NCBI GenBank assembly: GCA_963693365.1
Contig: CAVNZM010000005.1
Coordinates: 7,440,001 to 7,504,000 of the forward strand
DNA length: 64,000 nt
Source: Amoebidium appalachense
Lineage: Eukaryota; Ichthyosporea
Direction: 5' to 3'
In this document: piece after piece, positions 1 to 43,803 of the stretch
Position numbering within the stretch: the first letter of the stretch is position 1
Layout: each line of letters opens with the position of its first letter
Program-made: the position numbers and the translations under genes
The notes under the pieces: generated by a model
What the model was told of the DNA's origin: nothing
The model's input: only the letters and a program-made list of their open reading frames with translations
The model's database searches: none

Positions 1-408
1 ACCCCCTACCATTATCAGGTCTATCTACAATTTGTGCAATAGTCATGCCGTATAGGTGTACAGCAGTTTCTTGAGAATGCTATGCTTGGGAATAGTCCGC
101 CCTTCCCATCCCCACCCCCCCCCCACCTCACCCACCCACCCACCCACATCCCCACTTCAATTGTCCTTCCAAGTATACACACGGTTGTTTCCAAAGTGCC
201 TGACACACCAATAATCCGAATCCCGTGTACCCACCGAACCCACACTATCAACACACACACACACACCTATACACACCCGTGTACCCTCTGCCTCCCTCTC
301 TCTCTCTCTTTCTCAGTCACTCACTCACTCATTTGCAAATGCTCATGGGTACACCCACATGTACACGTACTCGTGCTCATACTCGTACTAAAATACACAC
401 GCGTACGT

Positions 409-436
<28 letters not shown>
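1..436. other. Left-edge non-coding sequence
   Basis: No exon is recognised. The stretch holds a C-run, short CA and CT runs, and ends in a (CA)n tract that finishes in AG at 435-436 and serves as the 3' splice site of the next exon. It is most simply the 3' part of an intron of the HMG-box gene; its upstream exons must lie to the left of the window. Confidence 0.5.
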
Positions 437-439
<3 letters not shown>

Positions 440-1186
440 TACGAGGACCTCGCCGCCGCCGACAAGTCCCGCTACGCGAGGGAGATGGAGGAATGGAGGA
501 AGACACACCCCAAGGTCAAGAAACCTCCCACCAAGGAACAGCTCGCAGAGAAAGCAAAAAACGAAGCGGAGAAGGAAAAACTGAAGAAAAGGAAGGCTTT
601 GGAACAGGAAATGAAAAAGAAGGCCGCGGAAAAGGAAAAACTCAAGAAAAAGGCGGAGCTGGAAAAGGAAAAACTCAAGAAAAAGGCGGCGCTGGAAAAG
701 GAGAAACTGAAGAAAAAGGCGGCTCTTGAAAAGGAGAAAGCGAAGATGAAAGCGGAGGCGGAGAAACGGAAGGAGAATGCAAAACTCGAGAAAATAAAAC
801 AGACCACAATCGCCGCCGTTGAAAAAAGAAAACTCCTCGCCGAAAAGGCCGCGGCTATGAAACGTCAGACGGACAGGATGAAGGAGGCGACAAAGGCAGC
901 CTTCGAAAAGGCAAAGAAAAAGTTGACTTCGGCAACGAAGAAACCCGCGGCTGCGGCTCCGGTGAGCGCGAAGAAAACAGCAACGGTAAAGAAAACTACC
1001 AAAGCGGCTACCACGAAGAAACCGGCGGTAAAGAGAACGGGGGTGGGAGCGTCGGGAGCAGCGGCAGCGGCAGCGGGAAAAACGAAAAAGGTGAAGACTG
1101 TGCAGGGGGGGAAGAAGAAGGTTGCGGGGAAGTCGTCGACCAAGACGGTGGCTAAGAGGACGGCACCAGGCAAGAGCAACAAGTGA
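437..1186 (+). CDS. HMG-box protein, terminal exon (5' partial), with Lys/Glu helix and H1-like tail
   Basis: Probable chromatin protein. The exon opens in phase 0 right after a (CA)n-AG acceptor. Its first residues (KYEDLAAADKSRYAREMEEW) match the end of an HMG box: the third helix, with the alternating KYEDLA/ADKxRY pattern of HMGB and plant HMG proteins. The rest of the box must lie on exons left of the window. After it comes about 100 residues of Lys/Glu/Ala-rich helix with near-exact 11-residue repeats of the form LEKEKLKKKAA. The last 70 residues are Lys/Ala/Thr/Pro-rich, resembling a histone H1 tail (KKPAVKR, KKTATVKK, TKTVAKR). The TGA stop is at 1184-1186. Exon codons are GC-richer than the flanking DNA. 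The HMG identification rests on one helix, so another DNA-binding protein with a similar helix is possible, but the position of the domain before a basic tail supports the call. DNA binding and nuclear location are inferred. Confidence 0.75.
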
Positions 1187-1498
1187 GCGGGGCATGCGAC
1201 TTGAGGTGCGTGGCTTTTTTTTTCTTTTTTTTTTTTTTTCTTTTTTTTTTCTTTTTTTTTCTTCTTCCTCCTACTCCTCCTTTGCCCTCCTTGTATCTGC
1301 ATTGCTGCATGTACACCCGAGCAAGGAGCGGGAAGGGGGAGGGGGGTATGGGTTGTCTGTGTGTCTATAGAAACACGTCTGTGTGAGTGCGTCACGGTGT
1401 GTTGTCCTGGCTTTGCATTGCTGAGTATTTTGCCTTCTGCTGTTGCTCCTGGCTTCTTCTTCTCTCTCTCTCTCTCTCTCTCTCTCCTCCTCCTCCTC

Positions 1499-1559
<61 letters not shown>

Positions 1560-1708
1560 AAAAAAAAAAAAGGGTTAAGAGTGTGAGAGGAAGAGAAAGA
1601 GAGAGAAAAGAAGGAAAAAAAAAGGAGGGAAGAAAAAAAGAAGGGAGGGTTAAAAAAAAAAAAAAAAAAAAAAGACGAAAACATGTCTTACAAGCTTCAA
1701 CTCTGAAA

Positions 1709-1774
<66 letters not shown>

Positions 1775-2027
1775 CAGCAAAGCAGGCATCAAGATGGGCC
1801 CGACAGCAAACCATCAAAGTCTGATCGGAATGTGATTGGCCAATCGAGGATGTGTGATTATTGGATCGTGGGGAGTGGCAACATGTGTCATTTAGGCTCT
1901 AGAGGGTATCAAAGTGTGGGGACATGATATATTGTGGGCAAATGTACCAACCCCTTTTCTGGGGACCAGAAAAATTGATGAACTGTTCCCAGTTTTATTG
2001 TTAACTACAATTATAGTTTTATTATTC

Positions 2028-2058
<31 letters not shown>

Positions 2059-2800
2059 GGGGGTGACTACATTTGTTGTCAGAGAAAGAATCAACAGGAT
2101 ATTCAACCGCTGTATGGCGCACGCGTTACAGTGAGGTGTTCTGCTGGGCAGACTCCACCGTGTGTATCGAGTATGTATGCTGCTGGTATACGCACGTGTT
2201 TGTCCAATATATTCCTGGGGCTTCATGGTATACCCAAGAATACATGTAGCATACGGTGCTGTGGCTCGACTCGGAGGCGAGCGATCACCCAATGTGACGT
2301 CAATATCACATGGTGCCGTCGCTGTCGGGTTTGCATTCAGTAGACAGTCTATATGTACCATGAGGAGGCTGGTTTGAACATGTGGAGCTGGGGGATTACG
2401 CACTATTTATTGCTAAGGACATGTCCGCAGCTGCGGAGCCCGTACCACGGCCATTGCCCTGATGCCCCCGAAATCCGGGTCTTCCCCCCCCCAATCCCCG
2501 CTCCCCGGCCCGGTGGCGTACGTGCACCTTCACATGTGTACACACACGGTACCTCCACCACCACCGAAGTTGTACTGCTCACCGTCCACAAGCAGCACGC
2601 CAACTGAGACGTGTGGCCCTGACGCCCAGTATGAAAGCGGCCGCTATTCAAATTAACGGTAGCTCAGCCAGCCTGCCAACGGTTGCACGTCACCGAGAGT
2701 GATCATGATCAGCCTGATTTAGTGTGCTCTGGCAAACGTGCTCATGTCGATGTTCCCACATTTTTGGTTATATATTTAGAATCAAACCATTTTTCCGTCT
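1187..2800. other. Intergenic, homopolymer-rich
   Basis: No gene is seen. The stretch contains a T-rich block (1215-1260), a (CT)n-(CCT)n-(C)n-(A)n composite (1463-1571), a purine-rich block, a C-run of about 35 followed by (CA)n (1710-1773), and a T-run running into a G-run (2029-2063). From 2064 to 2800 the sequence is of ordinary complexity, without an exon that can be supported. Confidence 0.6.
1463..1571 (+). repeat. Composite low-complexity block (CT)n(CCT)n(C)n(A)n
   Basis: Four simple tracts follow one another: CT dinucleotides, CCT trinucleotides, about 30 C and about 21 A. The C-run to A-run junction recurs many times in the window, always with C upstream of A on the same strand. 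Confidence 0.85.
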
Positions 2801-2873
2801 CCCCGATTAGTGTAGTGGTTTAGCACTTTGGACTTTGAATCCAACAACCCGAGTTCGAATCTCGGATCGGGGT
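2801..2873 (+). tRNA. tRNA-Gln (anticodon UUG)
   Basis: A 73-nt cloverleaf folds without mismatches in its main stems. The acceptor stem CCCCGAT pairs with ATCGGGG over 7 bp, the discriminator base being T2873. The D stem is GTGT/GCAC. The anticodon stem TTGGA/TCCAA encloses the loop CTTTGAA, with anticodon TTG at 2835-2837, which reads CAA glutamine codons. The T stem CCGAG/CTCGG encloses the loop TTCGAAT. The variable region is 4 nt and there is no intron. The internal A-box (TAGTGTAGTGG) and B-box (GAGTTCGAATC) regions of RNA polymerase III promoters are present, and a T-run follows 8 nt after the gene. No CCA is encoded, as expected for a nuclear gene. Confidence 0.95.
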
Positions 2874-2881
2874 GAAATACC

Positions 2882-2890
2882 TTTTTTTTT
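2882..2890 (+). terminator. Pol III terminator (T-run) of tRNA-Gln
   Basis: Nine consecutive T on the coding strand begin 8 nt after the mature tRNA end. This is the standard RNA polymerase III stop signal. Confidence 0.8.
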
Positions 2891-4187
2891 CTTTTTCTTT
2901 TCTTTCTTCTTTTCCCCCATCTTTTTCTGCGCAAGACTTTGCCAGCACTCGTGTGCACGGTCGTCTTTCTATTTTACTGGGCAAGCCTCGTAGAAACAAT
3001 TCGATTAGCCCGTGCAGCCAGGTGGAGAACTCACACGTGATGTACCGGCCTCAAAAAGTGAAGCCGCCGGGCTTGCCATGGCCAGCGCTGTCGACGTCGG
3101 TGGCAAGAGATCAAAAATACTGTATTATAAGTTGGCAGAGGCCCGGGTAGACACCGGTAACTTACATATACTACAGTTGCCGCCGGGCGGGGAGGAGGGG
3201 AGGGCTAGCGCTCGAGGCCAGGAATTCGAAGGGAGTATGTATGAGAGAAATGCCACCACCAGCCAGGATCATTCCGAAGTGTTCGAACGAAATCGATATT
3301 GTGCAGATTCTGAACTATCGAAATATTGTTCCATTCAACTTTGAGACTTAGGCAGAGCGATCCCTGGGGCGAGGCCCTGAGAGAGCTAGAGCCTAGCAGG
3401 AGAAATGGGGGGGGGGGGGGGGGGGGATCGAAGTAAAGCCATCTTTCCCTCTCGTATGGTGAGTGACCTTTGAGGTGTCGGAAAACAAGGATTGTACATG
3501 CAACTATAACGTCTGCAGTCGTCAAACACCCTACATACTTTTATTGAGCTCCCGGCTCCAACATTCCATGTATAGAGTCTTGTGGGCGGCAAATTCAATG
3601 AATGCTTTTGTCTATAATCTGTTTACTTTAGGTTAAACTCTATCCCATCAGTTAGTCATACGACGAGCCACGTAATCACACAATAACCATACGGTTAACA
3701 AGCGCAACACGGTTGCATTCACAAACCTTCGGATAAAAGAAACTTTTTTGGAAAAGTTTACGAGTTAATTGTGCAATTTGGCAATCCACTCTCTTATTCT
3801 TGCATGTTCTAAGTGTGTGTCCTTGTGTGCATGTGTGCATGTCTGTATGTACGTCACTGTGAGCGCGCGAGTACATGCGTGGGCATGTAAGGCAATATAA
3901 GGCACATGAGAGGGGGACGAAGGGTGTGGGTGTGGGTACGTGGGGAGGAGCTCGAGGGGGAAGGGCGAGGCGGGTGGGAAAGGGGAGAAAGGGGTCAATT
4001 GTAGATCAACTAAGTTTTCATTCATGTATTTGAATCATTCATCCAACACTTTCACATAACCAAAATCATGTTCTATCCCTGCCATTTTCTTCTTCACCAA
4101 CATCCCCAAACTTGGTTCCACCCCGCCACACACATACATCTACCAGCATACGGCCCTTTTTGCGCACAGCTCATAGACATCTCTCAC
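2891..4187. other. Non-coding, or unresolved 3' end of the zinc-finger gene
   Basis: No exon could be placed with confidence. Two minus-strand candidates were considered for the last exon of the zinc-finger gene. One at 3119-3005 is open to a TAA and follows a good TAATACAG acceptor, but its phase does not fit. One near 3815-3773 follows ACACTTAG and codes for a few residues only. The rest is ordinary-complexity sequence with a G-run of about 20 nt at 3407-3426. Confidence 0.4.
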
Positions 4188-11265
<7,078 letters not shown>

Positions 11266-12056
11266 GGCGTTTGGGCTCTATAATAACACTTATTTGGCAG
11301 CCTATAAGCTGAACGTAAATTTTGCATATGCAATACTAATAATTGTAACAGGTTTGACCTTTATAACCATACTACTTTTCCAAGTTAGTTGGCCGGGAGT
11401 CCGGCGCAGGAACTTCCAAGTCGAGCCTCGAGGTGAACTTTGCAAAGGAACTTACAGCCCTCCACAGACACAGGGTTCGGAATACCATCCTATTACAAGA
11501 TTTTGCAATCAAAGTCCCAGGAGTCAGGACCAGGAACATGTGTCTACTGATGGAGTATGATTAAAACTCTCGAGGCCATAGATGGACAGACACGGCGTAT
11601 TCCTTCGTAGTGTACCCTTCCTTTTCTCCTCATAAATGTAATGCAGTATACTGTACACAAAGGTTTTGGTTGTTGCTTCTTAACTAAGTCCGAGTATTTC
11701 ATTCATTTCGCAATCAAAGTACACTATTACAGCATCTTAAGCTTGGATATTCTTAAGCAGGGACTCCATGGCGGACCAATGGGTATCGAGGCTCGCACTT
11801 CAAGATTTCTAAAACCTCGGGAATCCCTGTAGACGGCACGAACACAAGGGGGGGGGGGGGGGGGGGAGGGGGGGGGGGGGGGGGGGAGAACGGCAAGGTT
11901 CTATTACAATCTTCAGGCCTAGTGTTGCAGAACTCTTGTGCTGCAGCGACGGCTCCAAAAAGAAGAGCACAAGTCAACAGAAAGCTTTGCTGCAAGTAGC
12001 CTCCCATATACGCTGAGAGGATTCTATAATCTTTATACAGGGAAGACTGGTGGAGT
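11266..12056. promoter_or_regulatory. Divergent intergenic region between zinc-finger and TMTC genes
   Basis: The two predicted start codons, at 11265 (minus) and 12057 (plus), point away from each other across about 790 bp, so both promoters probably lie here. The sequence is of ordinary complexity except for a G-run at 11849-11887. A CTATAATAA stretch occurs at 11278-11286 and several AT-rich stretches follow, but no TATA box can be assigned. A 98-codon open frame at 11264-11560 has one hydrophobic stretch and no other support. Confidence 0.4.
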
Positions 12057-31091
<19,035 letters not shown>

Positions 31092-31113
31092 GTCGCAGAT
31101 ACACCCAAAAAAA
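31092..31113 (+). promoter_or_regulatory. 5'-UTR splice acceptor and leader of the cytochrome b561 gene
   Basis: A pyrimidine-rich tract ends in CGTCGCAG at 31091-31098, 15 nt before the ATG. This suggests a 5'-UTR intron and a promoter further upstream. The start context AAAAAATGGCG has a purine at -3 and G at +4. Confidence 0.45.
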
Positions 31114-36348
<5,235 letters not shown>

Positions 36349-36604
36349 GATTCGATTGCAAATTTTCACGCCGATCGCACCGCAGTCTCCGGTGCGCGGG
36401 CGTGCAAGCAAGTAGCGGCAGCTGTCGCCCGCGCCAAATTTAGACATACATAGGGAATTGGTGGGGTAGTGGAGAGGTGAAAGGGTGTTAAATATATAAG
36501 TCGCTAAAAGGTTTTGCGGAATCGTTTCATATGCATGGTGATATGTACAGAGGTGCTGAGGCACTTTTTCCCTCTTTCCCTTTCAAATAGATAACTTTTC
36601 CTGT

Positions 36605-36635
<31 letters not shown>

Positions 36636-36641
36636 TTTTTT

Positions 36642-36673
<32 letters not shown>

Positions 36674-37139
36674 TCCTGTTATTGCTAAGACTCGTTGCTA
36701 ACATGTGTTCAACATTTTATCCTATGAACTCACCTGGCGTGAGGTTTAGATACACAGTAGATATACTGTTAGATATCCGAAGGATATGCTGAAGGAACAC
36801 AAACTCCGAAGGGGAAAAAAAAAACATGTACTAAAAAACAAACATTAACAGGCCAGAGGTACTTGTCTTGCTGCAATTTTCGCTTCTCTGTCCGACATTT
36901 ATGCCAATCACGTGATTTCTAAATAAGGGCACACACCATATTAGGCAAAAGCCAATATATCGAGGCTGGCAATATATTTTTCAAGGCTGCATGCGAGAGG
37001 CAATATCATGTACATGTGACCAGCCGATCCCGCATTGGATCGATCCCGGACCCTTGAAAAATAAGGGCTACCTCAGAAGGTAGCTGGTCAGCAGCTGTAG
37101 AGTCGGTGTGTGTATGTGCGCGCATGTGTGTGAACGGTT

Positions 37140-37173
<34 letters not shown>

Positions 37174-38160
37174 GGATGACCGTACCTCTCCTATCCATAG
37201 ATCTCTATCCAGTATAATCTAGAGAGACGGGGGTTTGGGGGGTCCCACATGTATGCTTTTTTCTTGTTCATTGGCTGTGACACACCCTCCAATGAAACCC
37301 TTGAATTCCTCTTTTGCCCACCTCTTCTTTTCCCTTGACGATCACGTGCCCATCATGAACGCGTATTCTCGCCTTTTTGCGTTCCTGTTAGTCTTTGCGA
37401 GTGCCTGCTGTGTTCCCTGTTGTTGGCGCCAAAGTCTTTTTTGCCGTGAAAAACTTCGCTTCCCTCCGCGCCTTTTCAGCCTCCGCGCCTTTTCCTTCGG
37501 TTCCCTCCCCGCCTTTTTTTGAAACCGTCAACGGTTGAGTGCACACAGACAATACAAAACCATGGCTCTTCCTTGTTCTGCTTGGCGTGGCTTCGACCGC
37601 ACACGCACCAACCGCCTGTGGAATGGTGACTGTTTCCGGTGCGTTTGGAACTTTACTTCCCGACTACGTTCGTTTCCCGTTTCCTTTCGTCCCTCGCTTA
37701 CCTCTCTCCCGTGACTGTGGGTGGCCGGCCTACCAATGCGTGGCCTTCCGCTGCCAATACCCATGCATTGGACTTTGGGGGGGGGGGGGGGGGGGGGGGG
37801 GGGGAGGGGGGGGGGGGGGGGGATAGAAAGTGAATAAAGGGCAAATTTAAAAAAGCGCACAAAATATGAGCAACGATGTTAATTCTTAGGGCTGCAGCTC
37901 ACGAACAATTGGTAGCTGCACCATGCATCGGTGCGAGGTACACTCCTGCGAGATCCGATGCTCCACATGATGCTATCATGGTCCAGCCGGACATGAAGGG
38001 TAACCTATAGTATTTGGGCGGGACGTTTTGCCATGCGGGAGCGCAAAAAAAAAAAAAAAATGCTTTTTATAAAACCAAAAAAAAAAGTAGGAATATAGGC
38101 TGGAAATCAAAACAGATGTCACGGAGAGGCGGGAATGATCGATGATCCAGATCTAGAAGT

Positions 38161-38197
<37 letters not shown>

Positions 38198-38837
38198 GGG
38201 AAGGCCAGGCCAGCGGGGATATTTGCCCGACTTCTCAACACTTTTGATAGTCTTGCAATCGCTTTAGTAATCATGTAACTGACACAGTCCGTTAGTCCTT
38301 TTATTGACAAAATATAAAATAGGGACATATGCCTACCATATAAGGATAATCGGATTAACTGTGATGTTTCCATATTTAGCAACAGCACCACCAGGGGCCA
38401 TTTCGTATATCCGGGGACGTTTCCTTTTTCTTTCAAGCTACATATACATAATATTATACTTGGTTGAGTGGATTAGCTGCTATGTTTCCTTATTTAACAG
38501 GTGTAACTATTTAGGGATATTCAGGGATAAAATGGGCTAATTAACCAATTAGCTGTCATATTTCCATATTTAGCTACATCAATGTCTGGAATGTGTTAAA
38601 ACAATCCTTCTTGTGCAAACCAAGGCGACAACAGGGAAACAAAACCCTAAGGGAAAGAAAGAATGGAAAAGGTAGAAGAAAGGAAGAAAGAAGGGGGAAA
38701 AGAGGCGATTTGTTACGGGAAAAAGCACCCTTTAAGTAACCGGTATTTTTACGAACGATCAGATCCTCATGGCTCGGAATCTCTAGAACTATATGTACAT
38801 ATACACAGAGCCAAGATATCTAGATGCGCATCTTACT

Positions 38838-38868
<31 letters not shown>

Positions 38869-39088
38869 ATAAAAACAAAAAATAAAAATAAAAATAGAAC
38901 CCCTCCCCCCTCCCTCGTTCAATCCCCAAACCATGCCTGGCCTAAGTAGAGGCCCAAATGCGCAATACAAAGCATTCAAATCAATCTTCCAGGAGAGCAC
39001 AAGAAAAAACCAACAACTTTTGGGTCCTTATCAAACTATGCCCGACCATCGCCCTAATGTCGTGGTGTGGCAACAAAAAACGCGCGCG

Positions 39089-39140
<52 letters not shown>

Positions 39141-39624
39141 TTGTCCGCATCCTAAACTATACACATTTTTCCATTTCGACATTATCCCGTATCTTCACAT
39201 GTATCCCGATTTTCTTTGAACCGTCTCCCCCCCCCCCCCCCCCCCCCCCCTCCCCTCCAAGCCATGTTCAAACATGCATTTCGTATCTATGCCAAAATTT
39301 CCAAAATGTATACAAATACTTACGATTATATCTACTACCCCTAACCCTTTCGGTATCCGGCAATATCATTCATAAACGCCCCCGAACCACCCACGAATTA
39401 CGCACAAACCACATGTGGTCTAAACTATCCCCAGCAAGGCAGGTTTACGTGTAAACTATCCAAAAAACAATCCAAAAGATACGTCAATATTATCCCACTA
39501 TCACCAGTTCTTATATACCAGGTGTAAGCTATCCCGAAATTACGACGTCGATATCCGCATATCACCAAGCGCGATGACCGTCCTGAGCACACACAATCTT
39601 CTTCCGTGTAAAACTATCACAAAA
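36349..39624. other. Intergenic region between convergent cytochrome b561 and histidine kinase genes
   Basis: No supported gene. A (CT)n-(T)n-(G)n composite lies at 36605-36671, a G-run at 37142-37172 with a dispersed 49-bp repeat after it, and G-runs at 37779-37822 and 38163-38195. A frame at 37539-37826 has a signal-peptide-like start (WLFLVLLGVASTAHA) but runs into a G-run and has no homology that I recognise. 38880-39624 is AT-rich with a CG/CA tract (39081-39136). Both flanking genes end here, so it should hold two 3' UTRs. Confidence 0.5.
37178..37226 (+). repeat. Dispersed 49-bp repeat, copy 1
   Basis: This sequence, containing CTATCCATAGATCTCTATCC and ending CTAGAGAG, recurs at 52860-52908 with one mismatch. 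Both copies sit next to a G/C run. The 3' half can form a small hairpin (CTCTA/TAGAG). Confidence 0.85.
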
Positions 39625-39863
39625 TTACGCCGGGACTATCTCACCACCGCCATGCAGCAGCCTCCCCACGACCTCCACCATGCCCAGCAGGGTGATGGGT
39701 TTAGTCATCCAGTCGTCGAAATTTCGCCTCTCGGGGGATGACTCGTCGGGGACTTGGAAACTGGCAGAGAGGGCCACCACCTTGGGATGCTGCAGTGGGT
39801 CGATTTGTTAAAATTCAAATTGCAAGAGATCGTGAGGATTTTTGTGTATGAAATGCGTGATAA

Positions 39864-39914
<51 letters not shown>

Positions 39915-40161
39915 AAACACACCTTTCTCTCATGTCCCCCCCCCCCCCCCCCCCCCCCCCCCCGTCCCCTAAAAAAGAAAAAAAAAAAAAAATTCCAGGC
40001 AGATAATCAACCGAGTAACGGAGGCCGCGCGCGCGCATTGGTGTCAAAGGGGTAGGGGCCGAAGGGAAGGGAAGGGGGGGGGAAGACCAATAACGAACCT
40101 TCTGTGTATCCGTAGCCTTTATTCTTGCTGCCGCTGAGTAGCCATCCATCACCGGCATCTG

Positions 40162-40206
<45 letters not shown>

Positions 40207-40237
40207 GTCAGCAACACATGCTTTTAGCCCTACGTGT

Positions 40238-40279
<42 letters not shown>

Positions 40280-40435
40280 ACACCCCACCCCACCCACCTA
40301 AAAAACAAAAAAAACAAAAAAAACAAAAAAAACAAAAAAAAAAACGGCTCCTGCCTGATCTTAGTTTTTCCTTGCGGGATTAGAATGATTCACAGAAAAC
40401 GAAGTACACGCTCACAACAGAAAGCACAATGCCTA

Positions 40436-40472
<37 letters not shown>

Positions 40473-41299
40473 CATGGTGGTGGTGGTGGGTAGGTGGTGT
40501 GTGTGTGTGTGTGTGTGTGCCATGGTGGTGGTGGTGGGTAGGTGGTGTGTGTGTGTGTGTGTGGGGGGGGGGGGGGAGGGGGGAAGGGGTGCGATGGAGA
40601 GAGGAACACACAATTGTAGGGCGGACATTCGCACAAACATAAAACTCACCCACCCACCCACCCACCCACCCACCCACCCACACCCACCCACACGTAAACC
40701 CACCTGTATGTCCATGAACACGAGGTCATATGCTCTCTCAGTCGCCTCCTCCACCATCCTCACCCCTACCTCTCCGTTTTCCGCCAAGTCCACATTTTCG
40801 AACCCTAAACTTTTCAGTAATTTCGACACCACCAGCTGGTTCAACCGATTGTCCTCGACGACCAAAACCCGGATGTTCGCGTTTTCCGGATTGAAATGCG
40901 GACCTCTCATTACAGATTTTGACCCGGAATCCGTTTTGGTTGACCTGCTTTCGTCCGAATCGGTTCGGCTTCTCTTCCGGGCCACCCGTTCCCTCGACCT
41001 GCAACTCCTTTGCCTCCTCGTTTGACGGATGGTGGGGTTTTTGGCGTCGGCCTGGGGTTCTTCGTCTTCCTGAGGTGAAATTTCATCGCAATCGTTTTCG
41101 ATCAAATCCGATCCGTGGTTGCTGATCTCCCCCTCTGAGTCATCGATATGGGGCCTCTTGCTTGACTGCTCCAATGACAACCTGTGGTTTGTGGGAAAAG
41201 GGTCAGGTCAGGTTGATGTGCCATAAATAGGTTTGACCTGCTAACAGCAATTTTGGACGGATAGTGGGGATAATGGTTGACCAAGGAATGGTGCACAGC

Positions 41300-41359
<60 letters not shown>

Positions 41360-41422
41360 TTGCGCGCGCGCGCACACACACACACGCAAGCGCGCGCGCG
41401 CACACACAGACACACACACACA

Positions 41423-41458
<36 letters not shown>

Positions 41459-41520
41459 GTCCTGCGTAAATCTCCACCGACCCGCCCACCCCAGCACACA
41501 ACACACACAACACACACACA

Positions 41521-41581
<61 letters not shown>

Positions 41582-42089
41582 ATCCGCAAGAATTCCGCCC
41601 TTACCTCTGGCTGCTCTCAAACGACAGCAAATGGCTGATGTCCTCCTCCTTTACATTCGGGCCGGTCCACCCCTTGCGACCCGGTTCGTTGCAGTTCGAC
41701 TCGACCCGCAAGGTGAGCACCATATCCATGGTTGTGCCCTTGCCGACGGCCGTGTTCAAGGGGTTAACCCCAATGGTGCCGGCCATGAGTTTAACCAGTT
41801 TGCTGCAGATGGCTAGCCCCAGCCCGGACCCCCCGTACTTGCGCGTGGTGCTGGCATCGACCTAAAATGGGGGAAGGGGGAGGGAAAGGGGGGGGGGGGG
41901 GGGGTAGTAAAGGTAAGCGCATAACGTCGGGGGTTGAGGTCAAATTGGCTTTTGCAAAACGTTCACCAAAAGAAAATCAGGCGGAGGCAAAGACAACCAG
42001 GCAGATACAACGAAAAACAGGGGATAAAAAACGAGCATCAGTGATAAATCAGGGAAAATCAGGGATAGCCAACAAGAGAACCAGTGAAA

Positions 42090-42147
<58 letters not shown>

Positions 42148-42443
42148 AAAAAAAAAAAAAAAAGACGGGCATAAGCCAACGAAAGTCGGTGATCGGTACA
42201 TTAGTAGATTAAACAGCAAGGGCTTTCGGGCCAAAAACATGGGTACAGACACACAACAACATACCTGCGTGAACGAGTCGAATATAGTCTCGTACTTATC
42301 CGGGGGTACCCCTATACCCGTATCCTCCACAGAGAACCTCAAAGTCACGTGATCACCGGTCCTCGACTCGACGTGGCAGCCAATCGTGACACGACCACCA
42401 GACGGCGTGAACTTGAGCGAGTTGGACACGAGATTGTTGAGAA

Positions 42444-42506
<63 letters not shown>

Positions 42507-42512
42507 TTTGTG

Positions 42513-42547
<35 letters not shown>

Positions 42548-42695
42548 CAGCAGTGTGTTTCGGGGTATTGAGTATACATACATTCACGACCGACGACACA
42601 ATCAGATTTTGTGCAAAAACACATAATAAGAGTATGCATCCTAGGCACAGCTCTTTAGAGGCCTGCGGGGAGGAGATGCCGGAAGAGAGGTGGGG

Positions 42696-42731
<36 letters not shown>

Positions 42732-42809
42732 ATCGAGAAGCTCATTAACTCCAAACTTCTTCTCTTTTCTCAAAGAAAGTAAGAAGGGAGAGGGGAAGAA
42801 AAAAAAAAA

Positions 42810-42851
<42 letters not shown>

Positions 42852-43755
42852 AGAAAAAAAATAAAAATAGAAATAAAAAGGGCAAGGAAAGTAGAACACA
42901 CCTGCAGTAGCCGTGTGCTATCAGCCATTACACTTGTGGGCACGTCTCCTCCCAGCTCCACACTCAGACACACCCCCTTGTCCTCGGCTGCCCGCTGGAA
43001 CAGGGACTGGGTCTGAAGGGGGGGGGGGGGGGGGGACATGTGAGATGGAGACATTGCGAAAAACAGACCCCTTCAGCCCAGCCCTCCGCAGAACCAAACA
43101 CACACACACACACAAGCCCCCCCCCCCCCCCCAACCCACAAACACGAATATACGCACACACGCACAGTCCTCGAACACAAACATACTCATCCACATACAT
43201 GCACAACCCACACCTACATGCACACACATAATCACACATATCCCACATACCTCATGCAGCAATCCAGCGATCCTGATTGGTCGCATCTCCAGCTCGACCT
43301 TATAACACTCCATCTTGGAGAATAGCAACACGTCATTTAAAATGTTTAAAAGATAACGGCTGCTCGTCTTTAGGGTGTCCATAAGCTCCCGTTGCTCAGA
43401 GGTAAGCCTGGAAGCTGCTAGAAGGTCACCAGTGGTGATGATCCCGCTCATTGGAGTGCGGATCTCGTGCGACTAGGTGTGTGTGTGTGTGTGCATGTGT
43501 GTGTGTGGTCATGCGCGGGGGGGGGGGAGGGGAGGGGGGGGAGGGGGGGGGAGAGAGAGAGAGAGAGGGGGGGGGGGGAAGAGGGTGTTAACAGAGTACG
43601 AAGCACAGATTCACGACGAACGAACAACAAAGCAGGGATCAGGAAGGAAGAATGGAAAATGAGAAGCCACTACAAAACATGTTCTAAGACCATTTAGGTC
43701 AGAGTTAGCATACCATTTTGACGTTCAACACAATGCCAGTAGTGCCATCAACCAT

Positions 43756-43803
<48 letters not shown>

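Noticed and set aside
3005-3119. Possible last exon of the zinc-finger gene (open to a TAA after a TAATACAG acceptor)
   Set aside because: Its required phase does not match either possible donor of the exon ending at 4188 or 4212.
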